DNA of 62,932 bases from Gemmatimonadota bacterium (GCA_027294455.1 JAPULZ010000069.1:1-62932); one strand, 5' to 3'; counted from the first letter of the stretch, positions 35,428 to 44,606 are shown. Program-made: numbers and translations. The notes: generated by a model from the sequence alone, not told the origin.

Positions 35428-37400
35428 TGCGTCAAGACCCGTCGCGGCTGGAGCTTGATCGCCCACAACCCACTGTGATGCTCAGCGATGAAGAGGTTGC
35501 CCTTGTAGGGTTGCGGGCCCCACGTGAATGGCGCGTTGGGCACGTATCCCTCCGGATCGTACGCCATGTATCGAGCGATCTCACGATTCTGCAAGGAGAG
35601 ATTGCCCATGAGCTCGCCGGACACGTCGACGACGCGCACACCACCGTTGTAGTACGCGGCGTAGAGCTTGTCGTCTTCGATCCAGAGATTGTGCGATCCC
35701 GCCTCGGGCACTTCGTAACGCGCCACCTCTTCGGGGTTCAGGGGATCAGTAAAGTCGACGACGTGGACGTATCCACTCATGAGCGGCGGCGCGTCGTCTG
35801 CCGCCGGGAGATCGAATCCAGGGCGGCCGCGCTCGTCGCCCATGAAAACGTAGAACTTCCCGGTGGGACTGCGATAGGGGAACGCGGCGTGGGTGGCACC
35901 GCCGAAATCGGCATAGCTGGCGATCTGCACCGGATTGGAGGGACTGCCTCCGGCGATGCCGTTGCCGACGTCGATCAACACCACGCCGTCGGCCCAGTTG
36001 GACGTGTACGCGATACCGTCCACTATCCAGATGTCGTGAATTCCGTGGCCTGGCGTATCCAGCTCGAAACGTCCGACACGGTGCGGGTTCTTGGGATCTT
36101 CGATTTTGATGACGTCGAAGCGGCGCCCGTTGTTCACCGCGTAGACGTGGTTCTTATAGATGAAGAGGTTGTGAACGCCGCCAGTCAGCTCATCGTCGAA
36201 CGTGGAGTGGATCTGGACGTCCCGGGGATTCGTCACATCCAGCACGACGATGCCGTTCCGCCGATTGGACGCGCCCTCGCGAGATATCACGGCCACCCGG
36301 CCGTCTTCGGAGACCTTCACGTCGTTCACCGTCCGGGCATCGACGATGATGCTGTCGATCAGCTCGGGACTCGCCGCGTCCGTCACGTCCCAGAAATACG
36401 CCGCGCCATACGCACCCCACGTACCCGTCACGCCATAATCTCGGCCGTCGACGCCTTCCCAAATCCATAGGTCGGACGTCGGGACGTGACGCACGCCGGC
36501 CTGGCCGACGAACGAGACTTCCTGCACCACGTGCCTGTTAGTGATCTGGACGGTCTGGCGCTCGACGCGCCCCGGCGCGATGGCCAGGATCGTATAGTTT
36601 CCGGCCTTTTCGGCCACGAACCGGCCTCGTTGGTCGATCTCCGCGGGCGGTGACGCTGCCACGATGCTGTCGGCGGGATGCGAGATCACCGCGAACGTGA
36701 CGGGGGCGTCCTCCACCCGCTGGCCGTTCGCATCGAGGGCGACGGCGGTGGCGTGCAACACGTCACCGGTCCGGGCGGAGTCCTGGCTGATCGACAGCGT
36801 CAACGTCCGAATCGGACTCGCGACCACCTGATACTCGTGCGCACCGGTCACGCCTTCGGCCGTGGCCCACAGCGTGACGCGGCCGTCGCGATGTGCCGTC
36901 AAGTCGCCGAAGCGGTTGACCGACGCCACGGCCGGATCGTCCGTCGACCAGCGGACAGGGAGGTCCGTCCGCACCGTGTTCATGGCGTCGATGACCGTCG
37001 CCTCATGGCGCACCGTCGCGCCGACGAAAAACCGCGCCCCCGCCGGCTCGATGCTCACCTCGCGCACCGGCGGGAAGTCGACAACGAACACGATGCTGTC
37101 GCGCACGTTGCGGGCGGTATTGACGCGCACGTACGCGACGTACTCCCCACCCTTGATGGGCTGGAGGAGCCCGTCCCGGGAGATGGGGAAGTCACGTCGA
37201 GCGCTGGAATAGAAACGCCTGAGCGCGTCTACCTCGTTCCCCGCGCTGTCGAACACCGTCGCCGTCAACTGAACACGGTCGCCGACCGCGACCGCGCGGG
37301 TGGGGCTCGACAGCTCGATGCGGGTGGGGGTTTGCGCAGAGAGCGCGGAGGGCCCGATCAGCAGTAGCCCGAACCCGATGGTCCAATCACGATGACGCAT
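35424..37400 (-). CDS. Exported protein with Ig-like domains and LVIVD beta-propeller
   Basis: A 658-residue protein: signal peptide (GFGLLLIGPSALSAQ), about three bacterial Ig-like (Big2-type) domains in residues 25-300 (for example TRAVAVGDRVQLTATVFDSA, ARTGDVLHATAVALDANGQ), then a LVIVD-repeat propeller in residues 310-655 (VSEDGRVAVISREG, HDIWIVDGIAYTSNW, SHNLWIEDDKLYAAYYNGGV). Such proteins are surface-exposed; the ligand is unknown. It is coupled to the YncE-like gene and divergent from blaI. The ATG at 37400 begins the signal peptide. Confidence 0.88.
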   Translation of the reverse strand: MRHRDWTIGFGLLLIGPSALSAQTPTRIELSSPTRAVAVGDRVQLTATVFDSAGNEVDALRRFYSSARRDFPISRDGLLQPIKGGEYVAYVRVNTARNVRDSIVFVVDFPPVREVSIEPAGARFFVGATVRHEATVIDAMNTVRTDLPVRWSTDDPAVASVNRFGDLTAHRDGRVTLWATAEGVTGAHEYQVVASPIRTLTLSISQDSARTGDVLHATAVALDANGQRVEDAPVTFAVISHPADSIVAASPPAEIDQRGRFVAEKAGNYTILAIAPGRVERQTVQITNRHVVQEVSFVGQAGVRHVPTSDLWIWEGVDGRDYGVTGTWGAYGAAYFWDVTDAASPELIDSIIVDARTVNDVKVSEDGRVAVISREGASNRRNGIVVLDVTNPRDVQIHSTFDDELTGGVHNLFIYKNHVYAVNNGRRFDVIKIEDPKNPHRVGRFELDTPGHGIHDIWIVDGIAYTSNWADGVVLIDVGNGIAGGSPSNPVQIASYADFGGATHAAFPYRSPTGKFYVFMGDERGRPGFDLPAADDAPPLMSGYVHVVDFTDPLNPEEVARYEVPEAGSHNLWIEDDKLYAAYYNGGVRVVDVSGELMGNLSLQNREIARYMAYDPEGYVPNAPFTWGPQPYKGNLFIAEHHSGLWAIKLQPRRVLTQ

Positions 37401-37515
37401 AGCAATAAACCTCGGTGGAGACTTGAAAGTGCTTGTACCGCATCGCGTTGCGGAAGGTGCCGGTTGAGCCAAGGAACATACGCGGGGAGACGCCGCCTGC
37501 GCCACCGGTGTCTCC

Positions 37516-37544
37516 TTGACAGCTACCTTCTACGACCGTAGTAT
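37516..37544 (+). promoter_or_regulatory. Strong promoter with overlapping palindromes before blaI
   Basis: A consensus TTGACA -35 and a TAGTAT -10 are spaced exactly 17 nt. The spacer ends in the palindrome CTACG-AC-CGTAG (37530-37541), and CGTA-GTAT-TACG (37537-37548) overlaps the -10. BlaI/MecI repressors bind TAC...GTA-type dyads over their own promoters, so this is a likely autoregulatory operator. Transcription from about 37551 implies the GTG at 37573 as gene start. Confidence 0.75.
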
Positions 37545-37572
37545 TACGCCTGTCGTTTTACGGGAATTCATC

Positions 37573-37974
37573 GTGCGATCCGATCAGAAAAGCTACCAGG
37601 ACCTCACCGATTTACAGCTGGCGCTCATGGAAGTCCTCTGGACCCGTGGGGAGGCCACGGTGTCGCAAGTACAGGAGGGACTCCTCGAGACCCGCGGCCT
37701 GGCGATGACGACCGTCGCCACCCTCCTGTCCCGCCTCGAGAAACGAGGCGTGGTGACCCACCGTACGGAGGGACGCCAGTACGTATACCGGCCCAGCGTT
37801 TCACGGGAGGAGGTCTGCGAGTCGATGGTATCAGCCTTGACGAACCGACTCTTCCGCGGTGACGTGACCGCGCTGCTGAGTCATCTGCTCACCGCATCCG
37901 AAATCAGCCCCGGCGATCTGGCCGAGGTGCGGAGAATGATCGAGCGAAAGACGGAGGACCGACATGGTCAGTAA
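37573..37974 (+). CDS. blaI: BlaI/MecI-family repressor
   Basis: A 133-residue winged-helix repressor of the type that is cleaved when its membrane partner is activated. Seen: LTDLQLALMEVLWTRGEATV, the recognition region AMTTVATLLSRLEKRGVVTH, REGRQYVY-like TEGRQYVYRP, and a C-terminal dimerisation helix. The GTG at 37573 fits the promoter position; a TTG further up is part of the -35 box. It overlaps the M56 peptidase gene by 11 nt, as in blaR1-blaI-type pairs. Confidence 0.92.
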   Translation: MRSDQKSYQDLTDLQLALMEVLWTRGEATVSQVQEGLLETRGLAMTTVATLLSRLEKRGVVTHRTEGRQYVYRPSVSREEVCESMVSALTNRLFRGDVTALLSHLLTASEISPGDLAEVRRMIERKTEDRHGQ

Positions 37975-40783
37975 CAGCTTGTTCGAAACCGCGGCCTCGT
38001 GGCTGCTCACCTATGCACTCCACAGCACGATCCTCCTGATCGCAGCCTGGCTGCTAGCCAACCGGCGGCTCCTGCGGTCGACGGTAGCCCACGACACCGT
38101 GTGGAAGGTGGCCCTCGTGGGGGGTATGATCAGCACCTCCCTGCAACTCACCGTCGAACCCGTGACGGGCCGCTTCGACCTCGGCTCGAGCCCCTCGGTT
38201 GCCGCGCCGCCCGTGTTCACGCCGCTCGACGTCCCGGCAAGTGACGACCTCGCCGCCACCCCGATCGTGGTGCGGCCCCCCGTCGCGGCAAACATGGCTA
38301 CGCGCGGCACGTCGGTGTCCATGGTGCCACCCCTGGACGGCGTGCTCGCCGCCGATCGGCCCGTCCCGACGGGCGCAGTCCGCGGTGCCGGCGAGTGGCT
38401 CGTCGCCCTGCCGTGGATGGGGGTCGCCCTCGGCCTGTGGCTGGCCGGTGCCGCCGTGGGCGTGGGTCGCTTCGTCTTCGTCCGGATCAAGGTCGCCCGG
38501 CTACTCGGCGACCGCCGCGAGGTGGGAGATCCCGACCTGCTCAACATCACCAAGACCTTCGCCGAGATGGCCGGGTTGCGGCGGCCGGTGCGCCTGACGT
38601 GGTCCCCCGATATCGCCACGCCGGTAGCGTTGCGCTCGGAGATCTGTTTGCCCAAACGCGCTCTCGCCGAGCTGAGTCGGGAACACCTCCGGGGAATCCT
38701 GGCCCACGAGGTCGCGCACATTGCCCGCAAGGATCCGTTCTGGATGGCGACGGGGCTGCTGCTCCAACGGGTGTTCTTCTTTCAACCCCTGATCGGTCTC
38801 GCGCGCCGGCGCATGCGGGTCATCGCCGAGTACGTTTGCGACGACTGGGCGGTGACCCACAGCGGCACCAAACTGACCTTTGCCGAGAGCCTGGCCGAAG
38901 TAGCTGCCTGGATCACCCACTCGCGTCGGTTCGGCCTGCTGCCGACGATGGCCGAAGACGGCTCGCAGCTCGTTCGGCGCGTCGAGCGCATTCTCAATCC
39001 AGGAACGACGCCGACGGCGGGGGCGCCACACCGCATGCGCATGCCCATGGCAGCGTCTGTGCTGGTGGCCGTGGGGATCACGGCCCCGGGGTTCGGATAC
39101 GCCAACCACACAGAGACGCGGGAAGCCACTCCCCCACTCGCCGCCGGCAGTGTCGCGCAAGACATGTTGTCGAGCCGTGCGGCGGTTCGTCCTCCTCCTC
39201 CGTCACGCACCACCGACACGAGTCTGGCTTTTATCACGTCGGTGCCGATTCCCGAGGCCGTCCCGCCGGCGACACCCAGCACGGTCCCGGTGATGGACGA
39301 GCCGACCTTCACCGGCACCGAGCCGGCGGCGGTCCCACCGTTCAACGAACCGGATCCGGTGCCCGAGGCCACCGAGCAGGATACCGTCGTCGTGCGATCG
39401 TTGATCCGCGCGTACCAGGACGAGAGTGCCGCGGTGCGGCGCGAGGTGGTGTACGCCCTCGGCCAGCTCGCGAGTCCTCTGGCGGTGCCCACGTTGATTA
39501 CCGCGTTGCAGGATCCGAACAACGACGTGCGGTATCGCGCCGCCGAGGCCCTGGGGCGTATTCGCGATCCTCGAAGTGTGGAGCCCCTCGGCGCAGCGCT
39601 TTCCGACGGCTCGGCCCGCGTGCGCCGCTATGCCGTCGCAGCGATCAGCCGCACAAAAGACCCGCGCGCCACCGCGATGATCGTGCCGCTGTTGCAGGAC
39701 TCGGTGGTCGAGGTGCGACGCACGGCGGTCCGCTATCTGGGCGAGCTGAAGGATCCCACCGCCGTGACGCCATTGATCGCTGCCCTCGACGACGCAGACC
39801 GTGAGGTGCGGGAATACGCCGTGCGGTCGCTGGGAGCGATCCAGGATACCCGATCGCTCGATCCGGTGATCCGCCGTCTTCGCGATCCCGACACCGACGT
39901 GCGCGAGGCCGCCGCTCGGGTGCTGGGTGTTCTCAAGGACCCCCGCTCGGTCCAACCCCTCATCGCCGCCTTGGCAGATTCCAGCCCCGACGTGCGTGAA
40001 TACGTCATCCGGTCGTTGCGTTCTTTGGGAGACGCCCGCGCCGTGCGGCCGATCATCGATCGATTGGACGATCAGGACGCCGACGTGCGGGAGGCGGCGG
40101 CATACGCACTCGACCATTTCGACGGACCACAAGCGCGCGCGGCACTCGTCCGGGCGCTGACGGATTCGGTGAGCGACGTTCGCGAGGCCGCCATCCGCAC
40201 GTTGGCCAATGTCGAAGCCCCCGAGGCCGTCGCGCCCATCGTCGACCGGTTGGGAGATGAAAGCCCGCGCATTCGAGCGACCGCTGCCGCGACGCTGCAC
40301 GAGTTTGGGGACGTGACCGTCGTTCCCCCACTCATCGGCGCACTGCGCGATACGAGTGCCACGGTGCGGGCGGCCGCGCTGTCCTCGCTGCGCCGGCTGG
40401 GGGACGCCCGCGCGGTCGATCCCACCATTCAGATGCTGAACGATCCAGACCCCAGGGTGCGCATCGCCGCCACTCGCGCCCTCGGCGACCTCCGCGAGTC
40501 GCGAGCCGTCGATCCGCTGCTTCGGACGGCGACGGACTCGGTACCGGAGGTGCGCAGCGGCGCCTTGCGGGCCCTGGCGAGCATGCGCGATCCGCGCGCC
40601 GTCCCCGGGCTCATCGCAGGGCTCCAGGACGAGTCCGCCGAATTGCGCCGCTCGGCTGCGCGGTATTTGGGCAACATGCGCGACCGGCGCGCGGTCGATC
40701 CGCTGATCGCCGCTTTGCAAGATCAAGACAGCGGCGTCCGGGCGGCCGCAGCACGCGCCCTCGCCGCATTGGAACGCCGCTAG
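37964..40783 (+). CDS. BlaR1-like M56 membrane peptidase with HEAT-repeat sensor region
   Basis: A 939-residue protein. Residues 1-165 hold three membrane helices; the M56 zinc peptidase domain has LAHEVAH (zinc His near 248 and 252) and VIAEYVCDDWAVTHSG; a fourth helix lies near 360-380. The usual C-terminal penicillin-binding sensor is absent. Instead a Pro-rich linker leads into about 15 HEAT (PBS-lyase-type) repeats, residues 473-937, of which the last 13 are exactly 31 residues each. By topology these lie outside the cytoplasm. It probably cleaves the BlaI repressor encoded before it when the HEAT array meets its ligand (inference). Confidence 0.9.
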   Translation: MVSNSLFETAASWLLTYALHSTILLIAAWLLANRRLLRSTVAHDTVWKVALVGGMISTSLQLTVEPVTGRFDLGSSPSVAAPPVFTPLDVPASDDLAATPIVVRPPVAANMATRGTSVSMVPPLDGVLAADRPVPTGAVRGAGEWLVALPWMGVALGLWLAGAAVGVGRFVFVRIKVARLLGDRREVGDPDLLNITKTFAEMAGLRRPVRLTWSPDIATPVALRSEICLPKRALAELSREHLRGILAHEVAHIARKDPFWMATGLLLQRVFFFQPLIGLARRRMRVIAEYVCDDWAVTHSGTKLTFAESLAEVAAWITHSRRFGLLPTMAEDGSQLVRRVERILNPGTTPTAGAPHRMRMPMAASVLVAVGITAPGFGYANHTETREATPPLAAGSVAQDMLSSRAAVRPPPPSRTTDTSLAFITSVPIPEAVPPATPSTVPVMDEPTFTGTEPAAVPPFNEPDPVPEATEQDTVVVRSLIRAYQDESAAVRREVVYALGQLASPLAVPTLITALQDPNNDVRYRAAEALGRIRDPRSVEPLGAALSDGSARVRRYAVAAISRTKDPRATAMIVPLLQDSVVEVRRTAVRYLGELKDPTAVTPLIAALDDADREVREYAVRSLGAIQDTRSLDPVIRRLRDPDTDVREAAARVLGVLKDPRSVQPLIAALADSSPDVREYVIRSLRSLGDARAVRPIIDRLDDQDADVREAAAYALDHFDGPQARAALVRALTDSVSDVREAAIRTLANVEAPEAVAPIVDRLGDESPRIRATAAATLHEFGDVTVVPPLIGALRDTSATVRAAALSSLRRLGDARAVDPTIQMLNDPDPRVRIAATRALGDLRESRAVDPLLRTATDSVPEVRSGALRALASMRDPRAVPGLIAGLQDESAELRRSAARYLGNMRDRRAVDPLIAALQDQDSGVRAAAARALAALERR
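39380..40774 (+). repeat. Array of 93-nt units encoding 31-residue HEAT repeats
   Basis: Fifteen tandem units, the last thirteen with perfect 31-codon phase, ending two residues before the stop. Unit consensus is roughly DPRAVDPLIAALxDxDxxVR followed by RAAAxALGxLx. The DNA units diverge from one another, so this is an old protein-coding array. Confidence 0.85.
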
Positions 40784-40823
40784 CGGGACGACACATTCCA
40801 TCCATGGCAGGAGATTGATTGGT

Positions 40824-42638
40824 ATGTCCAACCCACAACGAAGCCGGATCGTTCTAGTCGCAGCGTGCGTCGTCGCCTTCGGCGCCACCGCGCTGGTCGG
40901 GCTCCGCGCCGATGCACCTGCGCCGAGGCCTTCCGCACAAGCTCCGTTCACGAGCCAGTCGAACGCCGAGATGGCCGGTGCCCTCATCACGGCCGCCCGG
41001 GCGAGCGATCCCGTCGTGTGCGAGATCGCCGGTCACACGCTGGGCGTGCAATTCTATTTCAGCGGCATGCCACCCGTCGTATCAGGGATGCGGCCGGCAG
41101 ATCCCGTCGCCGCGGCGGTAGGACCGTGGACGACGAGACCGATCGAGGACGCCGACGTCGTGCCGCCGCTGGCCAGCGCCCTCGCCGACGCAAATCCGTG
41201 CGTCCGCAACTTGAGCAGCAGGTTGCTGGGGCGCACGCGTCATCCCGACGCAGCCGACGCCCTGCTCGAGGCGCTGCAAACCGGGCGCGAACCGGCGCAG
41301 GAAGCTGCCGCCATCGGGTTGGGGATGAAAGACGAGCGACGATTCGTGCCGGCTCTGTTGGTCGCGCTGTCCGAAGGCGGGCCCACGCTCCGCGCGATCT
41401 CGGCGTGGGCACTCGGCCGGATCGAAGACCGGCGCGCAACCCTAGCGCTCGTGAACGCGCTGGACGATACGGTGGAGGACGTCAGCGTGGCGGCTGCCGC
41501 CGCCCTCGGTTCCATTGAGGACCCCGCCGGGGTGGCACCCCTCAACCGAAACCTGGCGGACGGTTCGGTCGGATTACGTCTAGCCGCAGCGAGAGCACTC
41601 GGTCAAATCGAAGATTCCCGTGCGGTCGCCGCACTCATCAACGCGCTGGGCGATGTTGATCCGCTGGTTCGCGAGGCGGCGGCTCGCTCCCTCGGGCGGA
41701 TCGAGGACGCCGCGGCCATCGAGCCGCTGGGCCGGGCGCTGTCGGACAGCGATCCCCGGGTCCGGACGCGCGCCGCATGGGCCCTGGGTGAGATCGACGA
41801 TCCGCGGGGTGTCGCGCCGCTCGGTCGCGCGTTGGCGGACGACGATGTGCGCGTGCGGCGCGCGGCCGCGAGTGCGCTCGGCAAGATCGAGGACCCCGCC
41901 TCGCTACCCGCACTGGTGCAGGCGCTGGCGGATGCCGACAAGGATGTCCGCCGCGGAGCCGTCCGCGCCCTGGGGGAGATCGACGATCCCCGGGCGGTGG
42001 ACCCACTACGGCGGCTGCTATCCGATCCGGAGCCCGAAGTGCAGGTCGCAACAGCGCGGGCGCTGCAGGAAATCGGCAGTCCGGAATCCATCGATGCGCT
42101 GATCGGCGCGGCGGGCGACGGCAATCCGCAAGTTCGTCACTCGATGGTGCGGGCGCTCACCGACTTCCGTGACGACCGGGCCGCGGGAGCGCTCATCCGG
42201 GCCCTCGGCGACACCGAGGCCGAAATCCGTCGTACCGCCGCCGCAGGGTTGCGCAAGACCAAGAGTCCGCAGGCCGTCGACCCGCTGGTTGGCGTGTTGA
42301 ACGATTCCGAGCTGGGCGTTCGCACCAGCGCCGCCACGACCTTGGGTAACATCAAGGACCGCCGCGCTACACCCGCTCTGGTCGCCGCGATGCACGACGA
42401 CGACGCGCGCATGCGCGCCGTCGTGGCCAAGGCCCTCGGTGAAATCAGGGACCCCGCCGCGATCGCCACGTTGGGTGCCGCGGTCTCCGACAGGGACAAC
42501 CGCGTACGCCGAGCGGCGGTGCAGGCTTTGGCCGGGATGAACGATTCCCGCGCGGTCGATGCGCTGGTCAGCGCTCTGGAGGACGACGATCCGGAGGTGC
42601 GGCGCCGCGCCGCTCGGGCACTCGGGCAGCGCCGCTAG
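40824..42638 (+). CDS. Exported HEAT-repeat protein
   Basis: A 604-residue protein with an N-terminal hydrophobic signal or anchor (residues about 7-27, IVLVAACVVAFGATALVGL), a spacer of about 80 residues, and about 16 HEAT repeats (residues 109-604) that run to the last residue. Units are nearly identical in pattern to those of the upstream M56 protein. It follows that gene by 40 nt and is likely in the same operon. It could be a soluble partner, competitor or ligand carrier for the sensor (inference). Its stop shares CTAG with the convergent gene. Confidence 0.88.
   Translation: MSNPQRSRIVLVAACVVAFGATALVGLRADAPAPRPSAQAPFTSQSNAEMAGALITAARASDPVVCEIAGHTLGVQFYFSGMPPVVSGMRPADPVAAAVGPWTTRPIEDADVVPPLASALADANPCVRNLSSRLLGRTRHPDAADALLEALQTGREPAQEAAAIGLGMKDERRFVPALLVALSEGGPTLRAISAWALGRIEDRRATLALVNALDDTVEDVSVAAAAALGSIEDPAGVAPLNRNLADGSVGLRLAAARALGQIEDSRAVAALINALGDVDPLVREAAARSLGRIEDAAAIEPLGRALSDSDPRVRTRAAWALGEIDDPRGVAPLGRALADDDVRVRRAAASALGKIEDPASLPALVQALADADKDVRRGAVRALGEIDDPRAVDPLRRLLSDPEPEVQVATARALQEIGSPESIDALIGAAGDGNPQVRHSMVRALTDFRDDRAAGALIRALGDTEAEIRRTAAAGLRKTKSPQAVDPLVGVLNDSELGVRTSAATTLGNIKDRRATPALVAAMHDDDARMRAVVAKALGEIRDPAAIATLGAAVSDRDNRVRRAAVQALAGMNDSRAVDALVSALEDDDPEVRRRAARALGQRR
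41148..42635 (+). repeat. Second array of 93-nt HEAT units
   Basis: About sixteen units; the last thirteen are exactly 31 residues each, the same number and phase as in the upstream M56 gene. Typical unit: DPRGVAPLGRALADDDVRVR, then RAAASALGKIE. The match in unit length and count suggests partial gene duplication between neighbours. Confidence 0.83.
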
Positions 42639-44404
42639 CGCGACTGCACCGGTTGCCCCGCCAGTATCTCCGGCGAGTCGACTATGTAGATGTTGTAGTC
42701 GCCGTTCTGGTAGATGCTGAAGGCGATCTTCGCAACGTTCTTCGCCGACGAGAGCGCCGGGCTCAATGCCGTGATGCCGGTGACGCCGGTGAACAAGTTG
42801 GTGATTTGATACAACTGATTGGTGCCCACGTCCAGTCGATACACGTTGGTGATGCCGTTGGGATTGGCCAAGAAGTAGACGCTGCGCCCGTCGGACGCCC
42901 ACTGAGGATTGGTGTTCTTTCCCGTGGGGAAGCTGGTCATGGCGTCGATGCGCCCCGTGGTGGGGTCCACCACGGCCAGCCGGTAGTTGCCGTACGCCAA
43001 CCGGCTCAGGTCGGTCGTGAACCGATCCGTAACGAACGCGATGGCGCGGCCGTCCGGTGACCAGGCCGGATGCAGATCGGCATACGGGTCTTCCGTCAGT
43101 CGTCGCACTGCGTCGGTCTCGAGATTGTACACGAACAAATCCGAGAAGCCGCCGACCACCGCGGCGAAGGCCACGAACCTCTCGTCAGGGGACCAGGTCG
43201 GGTTGAAGATCTCCCCCAAATCCGGGAATTCCCTCTCCCGGACCGTTTTTCCGGTCGCGGCTTCGACGAAGGTCAGGGCCGGATCACTCCCGATGACCGA
43301 GCCGAACACGAACTGATCTCCCGCGGCGTTCCACGCTCCGGTGGAGCGGATGAACTGAATGCTCTCGAAATGGGGATCGGTGGCGCTCTCGACGAGTTTG
43401 TTCAGGACCTCACCGGTCTCCGCGTCGGCCCGGAACATGTCGAGTGAAAACACGTCGCGGATCGACAGGAACACCACCTCTTTCCCGTTCGGACTCAGCA
43501 TCGGGCCGTTGTTGAGTCCGAAATGGCTCTCGATGATTTTTCTGCCGTAGTCGTCACCATTCTTCGTCGCCTCGCGTATATCTCGATACGCGCGCAGGAT
43601 TTCCTCGTGCCACTCGGCGTTCAGCGAATCCACGGGGATCCGCAGCACCTGTTGCAGGGCGACCTCCGCACGGCCGGTCCGGGCCGCGGCGTTGAGAATT
43701 CGGCCCACGGCGTCGTCGCCGAACCGCCCGGCGATGTAGGCCCAGAAGGCCTGCCCGAAACGATACGGAAAGAAGCGGGGATCGTTGAGCTGCCGCATGT
43801 TGGGTAGCCGCTCGTTCTCGGACGCGTCGCGAATCCACATCGCCGTGTGGGGATCCTCCGGTCCCACCGACACGTATTCGGCCATCCCCTCGATGAACCA
43901 CAGCGGGAGGGCGAGCGCGGAGGGTAGGGTTCTGGCACTCTGGGCCCGCTCCGTCATGTCAAACTGAAAGGCATGGACCAGCTCGTGCCCGAGGACGTGA
44001 TCGGTCTCCTGCAGGGGTCCGGCGAAGGGGAGCACGACGCGGCGTTTCAAGGCCTCGGTGAGGCCCCCGGTCCCTTCGCCCGGCGACCCACACGACTGGG
44101 TCGTCTGCTTGAAGTGGGGGTGGCTGGCGTAGTAGAAAATGGGCTGCCGCCCGCGCAGCTCGTGGTTCAGGAGTCGGGACAGCCGGGCGTACCATCGTTC
44201 GGCCATCCGCCCGGCCTGGATCGCCGCGTCGTGCTCCTCATCATAGTAGTAGATGTCGAAGTGCTCCGTCGCCAGAATCTTGAAGTCGAAATCGTCGTAT
44301 CGAACCACGTTTTGGCCGAACGAGGTATCCGGTACACCGGCGCACGCCGTCAACGCGACGGCGAGCGCCAGGACATTCAGCTTCGTGGACATTCTGAGTA
44401 CCAT
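42635..44404 (-). CDS. Lipoprotein gluzincin-like peptidase with TolB-like propeller
   Basis: A 589-residue exported protein. The signal ends in lipobox LTAC. Residues about 30-270 form a peptidase-MA-type domain with HELVHAFQFD (HExxH) and downstream WFIEGMAEYVS (third zinc ligand Glu). Residues 285-585 are WD40/TolB-like PD40 blades (LSPNGKEVVFLS, WSPDERFVAFAAVV, WSPDGRAIAFVTDR). From memory, relatives in this phylum often continue with a C-terminal outer-membrane barrel; here the protein stops right after the propeller. The ATG at 44404 has AGGA upstream. Confidence 0.82.
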   Translation of the reverse strand: MVLRMSTKLNVLALAVALTACAGVPDTSFGQNVVRYDDFDFKILATEHFDIYYYDEEHDAAIQAGRMAERWYARLSRLLNHELRGRQPIFYYASHPHFKQTTQSCGSPGEGTGGLTEALKRRVVLPFAGPLQETDHVLGHELVHAFQFDMTERAQSARTLPSALALPLWFIEGMAEYVSVGPEDPHTAMWIRDASENERLPNMRQLNDPRFFPYRFGQAFWAYIAGRFGDDAVGRILNAAARTGRAEVALQQVLRIPVDSLNAEWHEEILRAYRDIREATKNGDDYGRKIIESHFGLNNGPMLSPNGKEVVFLSIRDVFSLDMFRADAETGEVLNKLVESATDPHFESIQFIRSTGAWNAAGDQFVFGSVIGSDPALTFVEAATGKTVREREFPDLGEIFNPTWSPDERFVAFAAVVGGFSDLFVYNLETDAVRRLTEDPYADLHPAWSPDGRAIAFVTDRFTTDLSRLAYGNYRLAVVDPTTGRIDAMTSFPTGKNTNPQWASDGRSVYFLANPNGITNVYRLDVGTNQLYQITNLFTGVTGITALSPALSSAKNVAKIAFSIYQNGDYNIYIVDSPEILAGQPVQSR

Positions 44405-44606
44405 GCCGCCATCCTGTTGGCTGTGAGTGTCCTCGCCTGCTGCCGCGAGAGAGGGGAGTGCAAGCATCCGCGCGGTGATGGCCGCGCCTCTATTCGAAAC
44501 ACCGCTGGCGCCCGGCGGTTCCATTGGCGGCGCGCGCCAAGGCGTGCCGCCGGCCCCGGTGACTGTCCTCACTGTGGTTCACCGCTTTGGATGATATCTT
44601 CATTGA

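Noticed and set aside
37964..40783. A beta-lactam resistance sensor (BlaR1/MecR1)
   Set aside because: The M56 domain and BlaI partner fit, but there is no penicillin-binding domain (no STxK, SxN or KTG set) and no beta-lactamase nearby.
39203..40990. A 595-codon minus-strand frame over the HEAT repeats
   Set aside because: The periodic DNA of the HEAT array keeps this antisense frame open; its product is low-complexity and shows no fold-like pattern.
39380..42635. Regular 93-nt period that could suggest a CRISPR array or satellite
   Set aside because: Units differ in sequence, have no constant repeat or unique spacers, and encode in-frame HEAT repeats.
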